Made by a program: the position numbers and the translations under genes. Of a DNA stretch of 64,000 nt, positions 40,713 through 55,109 are shown piece by piece; position 1 is the stretch's first letter; every line of letters starts with the position of its first letter. The notes below the pieces were generated by a model. That model ran no database searches. It worked only from the letters and a program-made list of their open reading frames with translations, and had not been told where the DNA came from. Where the stretch lies: NCBI GenBank assembly GCA_012295275.1, contig CM022679.1, positions 10,177,169 to 10,241,168 on the forward strand. Direction: 5' to 3'. Origin of the DNA: Chrysomallon squamiferum. Taxonomy: Eukaryota; Mollusca; Gastropoda; Neomphalida; Peltospiridae.

Positions 40713-42599
40713 GAGCTATCATTAATTTTTTTATTTAAATTTTTTTTTTTATAACTGTTTTTCTCATTTTAAAAATATAAATTTATTTATTATCATGAAC
40801 TAATTTCTATTTCATAAATATACTCTTAATTTTTAATTAATTCTCCAATTTCTAGAATTAATATTGTTCTCACTATGATTATTGTTATTACTAAATATTA
40901 TTTTATTATTGTTATTAATTTTTTTTTTCACTTTAAATAACAACAAAATAAATGGTTTATTTTAGGTCACTTAATTTATATATCTGCCACCAAAATTATA
41001 TTGAAGATTAGGTAACAGTAGCTTTTGAAATAAATGGAACAATTTTATAAAACAGACTGAAATAATAAAAAAAAAAAAAAAAATAAAAAATATAGTTATA
41101 AAAAAATAAATTAATAAAAAAAAAAAAAAAAAAAAAAATAAATTAAAATAAAATATACAAACAAAATCAACAAAGAAAATGGAAGAAAGAAGTGAAGAAA
41201 GAAAGAATTAGTTTTAAATAAATTAATTGCATATGGGATAATATTAATATTTACATTTTGTTTTAACTATTTGTGAAAGAATTGGTAGAAAGAACTGTGG
41301 AATTGGCCAAAGATCATTTAGTTCAGTGGCCATACTATATTCTGTACAGACCAAGAGATGATACCTGCATTTCCCTAGGGACAATACAGTTATTTATTAT
41401 ACAGTGTTATTTCACAAACGCACAGGATTTATGATCCTGAGGATATCATGTTACTGAAAGGATTATTATTGTTATTCAAATACTATTTGGCTCCAACAGA
41501 CTTCTGTCTTGGGCAGAGGTTTTGCCAGTGATATGAAGAATGGTTGAACAGTTTTTTTTGATAGAAGCCTATTACAGGCTCGAGCCAATGTTTAATATGA
41601 AAATAACAGATTGCTATTGTGTTTTAAATCAGTGAAATTATTTTTTATTTGGTTTTTAATTTTCAGATTTTTTAATTTAATTTATATTTTATTAATTTTT
41701 ATTATCTCTTTATTCTCAGAACCTAGATAACTAGCATTATAATAATTATTATTATATCCAGGTTCATAATTCACATAAAACTGGTGCATAATCAATGTAT
41801 TTACCAGTTGTTGATAGATATTTAGTTAATATCATTTCTATAGAGCCAGTTGGTAAAACAGTGATATGGACATGTTATATAGTCAGTATAACATTGAAAT
41901 ACAGTGCTTTATTTTCTACTTAAAGATGGGAAAAGTAACAGTTACTATCTGATGCATATATGTGTATATAATTAAGATTTGATATTAATAATAATTTTTG
42001 GTACCATAAAAAAATTAAAAATTAAATGATAATAATAAAAATAGTAATAATAAACAACTTTTTACATTATTTGTTTATGCTGAAATTCTTATTTCAGAAC
42101 TATTATTTAGCTCTCTGGTAATATAAAAATGTTTATTAAATATATTATCTCCTACATACTTAATTTAAAAAATTATTAATAGTTACTGAAGTGGTTTATA
42201 ATCTAGCTACTAGATGTTTTGTAAAAAATTAGTTTTTTTTAAAGAGAAAACACACTTTTAGAATGTATTAAGATGAAAAAAAAATTCTTCAAATTATTCA
42301 TAATGACAGAAAAAGAAAGAAGAAAAAAATGAAGATAATGAAGGTATGAAATGCTGGACCTCAGAAGGTAAGAAGATGTATTGTTTAACACAACAACATT
42401 TTTACAGGTGTTCATAACATTTTAGGTTACCAAACATGACTAAGGTGAAAAAATAGTTGCTTTTGTTGTTGTTGTTGCTGTTGTTTTTTGTCGTTTTTTT
42501 TATCTCTCTCTCCTTTACAGTTTGCAAGTGATTGAAAACAATATTCATTGACATACATTTTGGCATTATGTACAAAAACTTTGTATAGAAACAACACAT

Positions 42600-42666
42600 A
42601 TTCAAGTGTCTGACTATGCACTACATATGGACATAAAAATAAGTGAGAAAACATTTGTCTGGGATT

Positions 42667-42705
<39 letters not shown>

Positions 42706-42890
42706 ATATAGACTTACATGAAAGACATCATGTGATTGTTGTCACAGTGAGGGCTGTACAAAGTTTTAAATATTTTTTGTTTTTTTTTTTTCGTTTTGCA
42801 TTTTCCCATCTTTTTCTTTTTATTCTCTGTAAATTCAAGTATTTTTGTTGTAAACTGGTATTGTCATACAAACCAACAATATATATTCAC

Positions 42891-42926
<36 letters not shown>

Positions 42927-43314
42927 TGTTGTTTTTTTTCCTTGTTCACATCAGCATGCACCAGAATACATTGTATACTTGTACAGTTTTTCTTTCTCCC
43001 AGCTTGTTCCAACAAGGTGATTTGCCGTTGATAGAAATCTTGTTCAGATCACAATCATACAGTGTTTTGCATTTACAGTTAACGGCACTAAAACACAAGC
43101 TTCTGTGTAGTACAGCTTGATTATTTCAACATGTATCACAATAATCTCTCCACTTTCTCAACCATTCTCAGCTTCTTATTTCTCTTTGTCTCACTCTCTT
43201 TCACACACACACAGACACACACTCATACATACATACACATTTCTAGACATTCGCACATAAATATAATTTTTAAAAATGTACACAAAATTTAGAAAATTGA
43301 TTAGTCAATTCTTG
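42600..43314 (-). other. Probable Cav3 3' UTR and downstream flank
   Basis: The stretch just after the Cav3 stop is moderately complex from 43,314 down to about 42,940, then becomes a TTA microsatellite (42,891-42,926) and T-rich DNA. An AATAAA on the minus strand (TTTATT at 42,818-42,823) lies about 490 bp past the stop and could serve for polyadenylation, but no clear GU-rich element follows and this hexamer is common in such DNA. A TA/TATG repeat lies at 42,668-42,710. The end of the transcript is not determined. Confidence 0.4.
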
Positions 43315-44609
43315 TCAAACGTATTCCTGGTGCTCAGTGTCTGTCAGCTGGTCGCTGTATCCTATTGCACCAAGAAACCAGGATGAATCAGAATCTGCTG
43401 GTCCATCGGAGGACACTCCGGCAGCATCGCAGTCACTTGCAACGCTGGCAACGTCAGAGTTGTCACCAACAGACAAGAAAGAATTGTCACACGGTTTGCC
43501 CGGATTCGAAGAAACTTCGCCAAGTTCAAAACTGGAATTGTCAACGCCAGGGTGACATATTTTCACTTCAGGCACAAGAACATTAACTCTTGTTGCCTCT
43601 TGACCAAGAGTATGAGTTACCTGCCCCAGGTGCTTGGAATGGCTGCAGACAAGATCACTGTCTGTTGTCATGGAGCAGTTGGGAGATTCTGAGACTAGGT
43701 TAGAGTCTGAGTTTGATGACTCGAGGAAGCTGTCATCGTGACTTTCTGATGCATAGGAATTCAGAGTGGGTTTCACATCATCATCCTCTTCAGTGTCGCC
43801 CGTGATGTTCTTCACTTCGGCATCACAGGCAGCCTCCAGCTCTGCCCAGTCAGAAATGAGAGAGTCGTCCAAGTCAGACCCAGTCTCCCCACTGCTGTGT
43901 TGATTTGCACTTTCCTTGGGAACAGTTTTTGGAATCAGTTTTATCATCGGAACTTGCTCATCAGTTTTGGCTGCCTCTGTGCCATTGCTGCTCATTTGTG
44001 GAACAGGAGCAGTAGCAGCAGCAACAGCAGCAGCAACAGCAGCAGCAACAGCAGGAGACGATGCCCTGGAATTAGTCCTTGCAGTGTACTTATCCCTGAA
44101 TCTGCTGTATTTCGCACCACTGCTTTTACTCCTCAGAAGAATCCTTTTGTGAAGGCTTGGCCTGGGCGACTGGTAGCCAGACACCTCCTCAACGTGCCAC
44201 ACATTGTCCTCTGCTTGCTGTAGTGTGGGATTCGACTTGGAGATCACTTGAGAACGAGGCTTCACCGAGCCCAGCTCTTCCTCCTCGACCAGCAGAGAAG
44301 GGACACTTCTGTTGAGCTGGGAATCGGGACTGGTCTCCACGCGATCCTGCTTCACGAGGGGCTTCCTCCGCGAACTGCGAGACTGACTGTCCGACCTTGA
44401 GCTTTTGGGAGTGGAATACACTAATGCTGAAGAAGGTGTCTCTGGATGTTCCTCCAGAGTTCTGAGAGAGCCGCTGGGCGAGGTAGAATGCACTATGACA
44501 GAAGGTTTGCTGCTCGATGATCCTGGACTCTTACACTGAATGGTGATTCCTCCCGGGTTCTGAGACTCCATACTTACGACTGTCACCTGTATTTTTGATG
44601 GGGATGAAT
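43315..44609 (-). CDS. Cav3: Cav3 last exon: long disordered C-terminal tail and stop
   Basis: A 1,295-bp terminal exon following acceptor TCTTTAG. Its two leading bases complete an asparagine codon, then it reads [20 protein letters not shown] and continues to the stop TGA at 43315-43317. The 430 residues are rich in Ser, Asp and Glu, with many Ser-Pro and Arg-rich phosphorylation-like stretches and an alanine-rich run ([18 protein letters not shown]) coded by GCT/GCA triplets. The extreme C-terminus is QEYV, which resembles a PDZ ligand. Tails of this length and poor conservation are usual in T-type channels. Its GC-balanced composition contrasts sharply with the flanks. Confidence 0.93.
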
Positions 44610-44679
44610 CTAAAGAGAAGTAGTGATAAGATTAAAGGTGGTATATAAATTAACTGTAATGTCAAAAAAAAAAAAATAA

Positions 44680-44711
<32 letters not shown>

Positions 44712-47660
44712 ATGAAGATGATCATGATCATGATAATGATGATTATAACAACAACAGCAATATATTAAAAAATGGATAATTTCTTACACTATGTTACTTA
44801 TACATACACTCATAAAGTTTAAGTAACAGTAATAATAATAATAATAATAATATAACAAAAATGATTATTTTTATTTTATTATTATTATTAGTAGGATATT
44901 CTATTTGTTTCTTATTACATTTTTTTTATCAACATCATCATCATCATTATTATTATTATTCACTGATATTTTCACAGTTTTTGAATGATGAATTCTGGAT
45001 GATAACACTCACTTTGATCATCACCAGCTGACTGTTCCTCACTAGGTGGCCTAACGCTGAATGTGAAATTAGGTAAATTCTGCGAATCGTTGTCCTTATT
45101 GTTCCCTGCATTGGCTGCTTCATCTTCGTCTGCATTTTCTATAGCCTCCTAGCAAATAACACAGAAAACTTGATAAATATTATTTTATGAAGTAAAAGAT
45201 TTTTAAAAAATAAAAAATTTTGATTAAAGCATATGTAAAATAAGAAGTTATGTTATCCATCAGAAAGTAAGAAGCTATGTTTTATTAATGTACAGAATAT
45301 TTGTGAGTGATAAAAAAAGTTTTAAAAATTCAATCACTGTTTTTATTGAATTATATTCTTTAGCTTCCTTATAAATATTATAAAAATTATTAAAATTATT
45401 TTTGACATTTTTATTAAAGTATTTTCTAAAGCCTCTTAGCAAATAATACATGAAAGTTGATAAACAATATATAGTTACTTAAATATTGAAAACAATTTAT
45501 TAAACTATTTCCTAAGTTCTCCTAGCAAATAGTAATAAAAACTTCATAAATCATGTAAAGAAAAAGAATTTAAAATTACTTAAAATGTTATTAAAGCACA
45601 AGAGATGAAATTAATTTTATAACTGCAAGTTTCTACAATCAAAATAAGAATAAATAAAAGAAATTTTTCTAAAATTTAATATAATAACTATAATTAACTT
45701 TCAAATAAATATCCACCCTGATATAAATATATAACTTGATAATAACAACTATTTTTTTTTAAATTAAAAATCTTTTTATAAATAAAACAATGAATATAGT
45801 TTCATTTATAATTTCAGTCCAAATATAAATAAATATTTTAATTATTATTATTAATAAAAAGTTTCTATATGAATATGGTTACAGTTATGTAAATATAATT
45901 TTATTCAAATATTTATCATTTTTATTCAATTCTGTATGCAGCTGAGATCTCACTGGTTTCTGTTAATAATGCAATATGTAATTCAGATCTTGCAGCAAAA
46001 TGTTTGATTCTGAATACCTTTTGTTTCAAATATTAGCAAATTTATTTTTGATATATATATATATATTTTTTTTAGTTTGATTTTTGTTTGTTTGTCTGTT
46101 GTTTGACAATCTATGTTCATATCAACCACTTCTACAATTTTGTGGAAAGCTCCAGATGTTTTGGGTTAGATTTCTAACTAAAGGATGTGGATTCTAATAA
46201 ACTACTTATACAATGCTTAAGGAGGACTGAGAGAGTTCCTTTATTTAATATAATGTAGTAGCATAATTGAGGTGTGAAGTCATCTTCATTTCATTTGGTT
46301 AATTCCATCAATTTGTTCAGCAAGTCCTTTAACACTGACAGATCAATGACAGAACATTAGTCAGAATGTTCCTGCAAGTTTAATGGCTTCTGTTTGTACT
46401 CTTGATCAGTGATGATAACTATCACAGATTTCAAACATTTTGTTGTTGTATCTGGACTTTTCTTAACTGGTAATTTTTTGTCTCAAGTTTTACTGACACA
46501 GCCATGGCAACCTCTACTTCAAAGAGACTGTTATGTTTTCACTGGACACAAAAATCATTTTATTTATTTTTTGTTGCAGAATCTTTGTAAACCACTTTCT
46601 GATGGTTACCTTTGATATATCAAGACAACAACAAGCCTCTCATAGCATCCTTTACTTGAACATTTGACTAAAATAAAGTCTTCTGTACCCCTTATGCAAA
46701 GATGCACCTTATGTGGCTTTCTGGTATAAATGGCTGGACAATAGTAAAATATTTATTCTTCTTCTAAGCTATAAGAAAAATCCCTTCTTGTATTTTAGAC
46801 TTTTCATGGAAATCAAAACCATTATAACAATGAGTCCAGTGCTGACTGTTATTCAATACCAGAAACAGCTCTGCTTTTTCTGTTATATTCATTTTTGACT
46901 GGAATTACCATGAAGCCCACACAGAGCAATCATTATGCACCTTCCTTCTTGTCCACTAGATTTCTTAAAGATGTCTCCAGCAGCAGTACTAATATGAAGC
47001 GTAAACATCAGTGTTAATCCATCAACTTCATCAACGTACATTTACCAGTAAGACAAGTACAGTCAGACATCACCCTACTTAGAAGAGGTCAAGGAATATG
47101 AATGAAATCATTCAGCAGCAATGGGAACCTAATTTCTATCTAAAGGAAATGCTGGAATGTAAGGAATTTCACAGAAGAATGGTTTTGTACCTTCTGCTCA
47201 TCTTCCACATTGTCTTTACTATTACCATCGACAGAGTCATCAGCCTTCTTTAACTCTTCATCCTCCTCAACAGGGGCTGGGTCAAAATCATCATATTGGC
47301 GATGAGCCTCCTGCAAGTTCAAATACATCAGAACTTTTTTATTTTTTTTCACAAGTTTCAATCAACAGAAGAGGACATCGGTTAGAATCTGAATGATAAC
47401 TACTACAAAGCACTTGTGTGGCATGTTGTCTGGTAGTAATAATAACAATAAAAAAATAAAAAATGAAATTAAAAACCCCATTCCGACATACATAAAACTG
47501 TATTCAAAGACACAGTTGTAACTGTGAACAAGACAAAAGTCTCAAGGACTTTTCAACAAAGCCATGACATCAACTGAGACAAACAAAACAGAAAACCTTC
47601 TCAGCTGGCAACATAATAAAACACGAATTCCTATATATGTGTGCTGTTTAAATTATCCAG

Positions 47661-47713
<53 letters not shown>

Positions 47714-49801
47714 TATTAATGTCATCATCATCATCATCATTATTTATTTATTTATTTGTATTAAATATGTCTGTATTATTGAAGCTTCAAAAATTTTGTT
47801 TTTTTAGAGTTTTCATTATAGTCAAAGTTAACGGATCATTCTGATGTTGGAACCTTGTATTTCTATGGGCACATTTATTTAGTAAATTACAAAATAGTAT
47901 TATTATATAATATTATTATTATTATTATTTTTTTAAATTAGAAGCTTCTGATGTATGCACATTACAAATATTATAAGTAGCTTAAAACAAATGTGAAAAT
48001 TTATAAGAATTATTGCAGTGAATTCTGTGAATGATGCATGAAAAGCTTGCTAGAGAGAAATTTTCAAAAGTTAAAAACTACAATTTTGTAGTTTCTGAGT
48101 GAAATAATAATTTTTCAAAACAGTGTGTGAAGAGAAAAGTTTTAAACAAATAATATATTATCCATACTATACTTAATTAAAATATGCTAGACACTAAAAC
48201 AGTCTTCATTTAAGAAGTTTAATTACAAAATAAGACATTTTAATTACTGAGTTTATATTAAGATATTTAACATTTTCAAAAAATATGTATGATTATTATT
48301 ATTATTATTTATGATTATTATTATTATTATTATTAACTTTAAGATAATTAACACAATCCATTTCCCTCCCACAACTATATTAAAAATAATTACATACAAA
48401 TAGGGTTAATAACACAGCACAGTACAACTAAAAACACCACCAACACACCACACTAGTACATATCAGAACAATATATATATATATATTTTGTTAAATTACT
48501 GGGGGTAAAAAACATGATGCACAAATAATCAGCAAACATTCCAATCTGTAATCGTGATTCAAGTTATATTAACATATCTTTATCATAATTATCTCACTCT
48601 ATAATAATATATTTAAATCACTATAAATTCTAAAAGAAAATATTGATAAATATTTAAAAGTTTTTCTTTTTCTTGGTGCTGTTTTATAATCATTTTTCTT
48701 AAGATATGATTAACCAGTGATTAAAAAAGGTTTGCACAATTTTTTTTAAAATCTCATATTTTATACAGTGCAAAGCCTGAATCTGAATATATAATTAAAA
48801 TTATATTTAGAGAACAAATAAATGATAGTAATAAAATTCTTAAAAAAAAACAAAAACATTTGTAACTTTTCTTTATTTAATTGTGAATAAAACAAAATAT
48901 CTTTCAAAATATTTAGAATATTTAAAAAATTAAGATATCAAATATTTTAATCATATTTGGCAGTTTTTAGTATCAGCAGACAAAGCACTGTATAAATAAA
49001 TAAAAAACAATGCATGCTGTTTTTAGTAATGTTGAAGGTTTTTGTTAATGTTGTTAGTATAAATAAGAATTTGCAGTACTTGTGTTGTAAGAAAAGACAC
49101 ATCTCAATCAGAACTAATGACATGTAACCCATTCATCTGATTATCTTAATTTTAATTATCTTCAAATAATAATAAAATATTTTAATGGTTGGAATTATCT
49201 TGAATTTCATATGAAAAGTTATACAACATGTGAAACATAATTAAATATTTCACAGGGGGTAAGGAAAATACAATTATGGACAATATAAATGACACTTTTT
49301 ACAACTCACCAAACAAAACAAAACTTTCATTAAACAATTCCAATATCATTTAATGATTGGGTAAATTTCACAAATAAAGGGAATTGAAAGAACTGGTACA
49401 TTTGATCATATTATTATTATTATTATGTTTAATAAGTTAATATTAATTCTGAATTATTCTATTTGACAAAATAATATTTTTTTTTTATATAAATTCACTT
49501 TTCTTTTCAAAACGATTTTCATAATTGAATACATTTTCTCATATTGATATATATTTAATAGTTTTATTTTGATCTAATACTTAAAAAAAATAATTAATTT
49601 CTAATTTTGTTTTAATATTTTTAAGCCTATGAGTACTTTTTCTTGATTTATTTTGTGTTTTTCAAATTAGAAATTTTCCTTTACCTTTTACATTACACAC
49701 ATGCAGACTATCTGTTGCTTTTTATTTTCATTTCAATTTTAAAAATTTTAAAAATTTATATATTTTATGTCTTCCTTTCATCAATAGTTTCTGTTTGTGT
49801 A

Positions 49802-49895
<94 letters not shown>

Positions 49896-50453
49896 AATTG
49901 TTATTTAAGAACTATTTTGTTATAACTGTATTATATATCTTATATATCATCTCTCTCTCTCTCTCTCTCTCTGTCTGTCTTTCTCTCTATATATATATAT
50001 ATATATATATAATCTCTGTTTATCTTTCTGAATTTTTTTTTTTAACTTCTTTCTTTTCAATTCCCTTTATATTTTATACCAAAATTTCTCTTTTAACAAA
50101 TACAAACACCAAACGTTTCATCCCACTGTCTCTCTCTGGCTTTACCTCCATTTCTATCATTTCTGCCTGTTTTTCGAGTTTTATTTGAGCCAATTCCAAC
50201 CTCAGTTCTTCTTCTACCTCGTCATCCAGTTCTTTGTACTTGTATGTTTCCTGCAAGGTATGTCATGCATTATCACACCATGCAGTAAGTTTAAGAAAAT
50301 TTGGTTAAAAATCACACACGTGTTGTCATGGAAACAGGTAAAAAAAAAAAAAAAATGTATTATGGTGTGGGAAAAAGAAATTACAAGTTACAAAATTTTG
50401 TGTTACATATTTGTTTATGATAATTATATTTTATTTTTTTATTTTATTTTGTT

Positions 50454-50508
<55 letters not shown>

Positions 50509-52826
50509 TTTTATCTATTTATTTTAATTTTGTACTTATGGTATTTTTAAATTGTATTAATAAATAATTATATTTTTAATATTTATTAATATTTCAGACA
50601 TAAAATGGTTATGTTTTACAAAATTCACAAATCCATAATGTTATATAAGTCAAAAATGTATAAATATATAAAAATAAAATAGAATTTTTTTTTTATAGCA
50701 TTAATTTACATTAATTTAAATCATGAAATGAAAAATATAACATGTATTTTCTTCTTATTTCCCAAACAACAACAAAAAAAAATTAATTCCTTTAGAATAT
50801 ATTTGTAATTTGTTTTTTTGTTTGTTTGTTCCATGACAACACTTTGCAGGTTAAAAATTAAAGTTAGAAATTTGCAAGTTAAAAAAATCATTTCGAGGAA
50901 AGAAAATTAATGCAATGGTTAATTGAACTACTCACTCCAAAACATGCAATTTGTGAAATAAAATATAAAATTTTTTTAAGAAAAAATTAAAATAAAATGA
51001 ATTTATTAACTACAATCATGTAGAACAAAAATCCCTTTGTCACATCCAAAGTTATTTTAATTTGAAAAAAGAAAACAAAATTTAAATTTATCAAATTGTA
51101 TAATATGTACCAATATTCTTTCTCTGAAAAAACAAAATACAATGATAAAGAAAATGCACAAAATTAATTTATCAAAGTGAATTTTATATGTTATCTGAGA
51201 AGCATTTTTAAAATACTTTTTACAGTTTTTCTCCTATCTCTCAAAACCAACAAAAGACAAAATGAAATCTTTAAATCTGAAATGGCCCATAAAAAATATC
51301 TTTCCTTGAAAGTTAAATGATGAAAGCATGATATTATAATATATGAAATAATGTGTAAAGATAGAATGTAGTATATTCTGAAAGTAACCAACAAGGTGTT
51401 AGTAAAACCTGTTATTAAACATCAGCATGGAAATTTAAAAAAAATAAATAAAAAATTATGAGATAAGTAAGTGATAATTAATTCAACAGCTGTATTTAAA
51501 CATAAACATAAATTGTAATAATTTTTAAAAAGTATATGTAAAACTTTAGATCTAGAGATTAATCTGCTGCTTTTTTAAAATTTGAAATGTGAAATATCAA
51601 TATACTATGCACTGCATTTTTTTCATATAAAATAAAGAATAAATTATTCTGTTAACACGACAAATTAAAATTACATTATTTGTTTCTAGTTACAAAGTTA
51701 TATCTTACATTAAATAGGTTAATCTAGCACAGAACTTTTTAATTAAGTGTTTAAAAAAAAGTTGTAAGAAATGGTGACAGCATGTGATAAAGTGATAATT
51801 TCGATCAAACTTTAGAATCTAAAATCAGAAATTGCCTGGTTTAATCTAATTTCTGAGAGTTAAATTTTAACACCTGGCCCACATTTTATATATTTATTAA
51901 TGTTTTTTTAAATCTTTTTCATTTTCTACTAATATTTTTTCTTTACTTACTATTTAATTCCAAATACTTCATACAATATTAAGAATCCTTTTAATAACAC
52001 CTAAAATTTTTTTACTAAAATGATTCCTTTTATATGAAATATTTATTTTAAAATTTAAATTTATGAGTCGATGAAGAAGCTTGGTTAATTCTGGAACATG
52101 ATGCACGGCATTCAATTGTTAAATTTTAATTTAAAAAAAAAATATTTTAAAAATATTTTTGAAACCAAGCAATATTTAACATCTGCAAACAAAATGCAAT
52201 GATGGTTAGTCATACATACGTCTGTCATACATACACACACAAAACAGAGCGAAGATGTTCAATGTCTTACCTCAAGATGTTTCATCAACACTGCCACCAC
52301 AACGTTGACGAGCACAAACTGCGCCATCAGGACAAAGACGACGAAGTAGACAGGGGCGATGATGGGGCTGACACAGCAGTTGCGCAGACATTTCTCAGAG
52401 CTGTCGCAGTTCTCTCTCAGCGTGTCCTTCATGATTCCGTTCCAGTTGTCTCCCGTGGCAACGCGGAACAGAGTGAGGAATGCCATGCCGAAGTTGCGGA
52501 AGTGAGCGTGCTCCCCGAGACCTTCACAAGGGTTTTGTTCTGAACATTCTGTGTGGGGCAGAATTTAAAAAAAATAATAATAAAGATGTTTTTAAAATTT
52601 GATTTTTTGAAAATTTTTTTATTTTGGGGATATTTTGAAAAATAAATAAAAATAAAAATTAAAAAAATTAAAAAAAAAGAAAATTAAATAAATTATTAAT
52701 TTAAAAGTTGTATCCTGTTTCTTTTTTAATCAATAATTTAAAGAATTCTTATCAAAAATTATTATTTATTTAAGAATATTTAAAACAAAAGAATTATACT
52801 TTCATGAAGATGAACCAAAAAGACAG

Positions 52827-52868
<42 letters not shown>

Positions 52869-55040
52869 CTTGAAGTATAACGTGCATACTAACTTACTAA
52901 AACTTTACACAGGAATCTTACCCAGTCTTCCAAAGAGCTCCACTCCAAGGGCAGCAAATATAAAAAAGAGAAGAAAGAAGAGCAAGCCAAGGTTTCCCAC
53001 CTGGGGCAAGGCTTGTATCACAGTGTCAAGCAAGGCACGAATACCCTTGGCCATCTTCAGTAGCTTCAGAACTAAACAAGAAAAACAGCAGTTTTTCATT
53101 TGCCAGTTTCATCATAATGTAAGGTGACGTGATATAACGTAATTTAACATATGTCTGTTTATCTGCATGAAAATTATATTTATCTGAGTGTGTGTGTTTA
53201 AGTGTAGCATAAGAGTTGTGTCCAGTAGGTTTGTTCATCTGTGTATGTGATATGAGAAAATTGTTAACTTGGTCTCTTTTACTCTGTTTATGTCTGATAG
53301 CAGGTCTGCTGGTCTATTTATGAGATAATATAACTAATGAATTGGTATTTTTTTAATTTTTTTATTTATAACTAATAGCATTTCAGTTGGTCTGTTTGTC
53401 TGTGTGTGTGATATAACAATGTAGGTGTGTGTCAGTAGGTGTGAATGCATGTGCATTTTTTTTCTGAATGCTTTTGATGCCGTTTCTGTCAAGTTTGTCT
53501 GTGTGTGTGTGTGTGTGTGTGCCTGCACAAATGTGTGTCTGAATGCATGTGCATGCAGGTGTGTGTTTGAATGCATGTGTGTGTTTGAATGCATGTGCAT
53601 GCAGTTCTGAATGCATGTGCATGCAGATGTGTGTCTGTCTGATGCTGACCTCGCATGCTAGGTGTGTGTCTGAACCTCGAGCTATGCGCAGGACTCTCAT
53701 CACTCGGATGATGGTGGGGTTGATGGGGATGACGTTGGTTTCCATCTCCTCCAGAATGATTCCAGCTATCGACAGAATCACTATCAGAATATCCAGCTGG
53801 TTCCATCTGCACAAACAGTAATAATAATAACAATAACAATAATAATAATAATAATAACAATAATAACAATAATCAACAATAATAATAATAATAATAACAA
53901 TATCAACAACGATACTAATAATTATAATAACAATAACACTGATAATAATAATAACAATAATAACAATAATAATAACAACAATAATAACAATATCAACAAT
54001 GATACTAATAATTATAATAACAATAACACTGATAGTAATAATAATAATAAATGTAGTATGGTAATAACAGTAATAGCAGTATTTATAATGATGATAATTA
54101 TAATAGTAATAAAGGTTGTAGTATTAAAAAATTTGATGTTGATGATGAAGTCACCAAACTGAGCTTATGTCAAAGTATATTTATATAAATTAAATAAATA
54201 AATAAATAAATATTCTATTGTTTTCACTTACCTGTCTTTTATGTATCTGAGAAAACTGAGAGCAACAATTTTCATAGCTGCCTCAAGGATAAAAACACTT
54301 GTAAAAAAGTAGTTGAAGATTTTTAGGGCAAATTTCAGTTCCTAAAAAAAAAAAAAAAAAAAGAATAAAAGAGATGATGATGATGATGATAATGATGACA
54401 ACAATAATAACAATATTAGTAAGCAAATAAATAACAATATAAAAAAAATTAATAATAAATCAATTAAAATAGTAATATAAGTAAATAAATGTTTATTTAT
54501 TTATATTACATATTAACAATGAATGCATTTTAAAGAAATTAATGAAATAAATAAATAAATGGACATAAAAAATTCCAACAGTAATCACTAATTTCTCAAA
54601 TACTACAAAATCCATGAGAACTAAAATTTTCATTTTCATTTAATTTCCAGTTCTAAACCTATTAATTACAAAAATCCTAAAAACAAAGATTTACAGAATA
54701 TTACTCACTAACTCACAATCTGTCTGCATTTCAGTTCTTACCTTGGGCATCATGTAGTACTCCATTGCCATGGTGATGACATTCAGCCCAATGACGCCAG
54801 CTATGGCAAGGTCGAAGTATTTGCTGTTGATGACAGTGTGGATGAGGAGACGAACAGTGGAATAGTTCGCCCAGTATGGCGGTTCTCTCAGCTCTGAAAG
54901 AGAAATTTCAAAAGGTAAAACAATAAATATTAAAATTAAAAATCATTACAAAAATTGCTTTGATATTTATAATGGTTTGAAATAAAGTGTTTTAATTAAA
55001 AAAAAAATGTTATTAATAAACACATAATAAATTTTGCAAA

Positions 55041-55109
<69 letters not shown>

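Larger units (their letters stand above)
34171..43314. other. Intergenic interval between Caskin and Cav3 (and Cav3 3' flank)
   Basis: No coding exon of either gene or of any other recognisable gene was found on either strand. The interval holds the 39-bp minisatellite, a GT block (35,589-35,855), degenerate TTAACCC repeats, a piggyBac-type miniature element, TTA/TTTA arrays (37,612-37,697), an ATA array (38,164-38,229), many A/T homopolymers (38.6-41.2 kb) and an ATG triplet array (40,615-40,712). From about 41.2 to 42.6 kb it is unremarkable AT-rich DNA. Confidence 0.6.
52549..53675. other. Two short Cav3 introns around the domain IV S5 exon
   Basis: Introns 52,549-52,921 and 53,072-53,675, with exon 52,922-53,071 between them. 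The first has a 32-bp A run (52,831-52,862). The second has GT runs and a minisatellite with a GAATGCATGTGCATGCAG core (about 53,435-53,640). Confidence 0.7.

Noticed and set aside
43337-44223. Plus-strand open frames opposite the Cav3 last exon
   Set aside because: Shadow frames of a long, GC-balanced coding exon; the minus frame joins the rest of the channel in phase.
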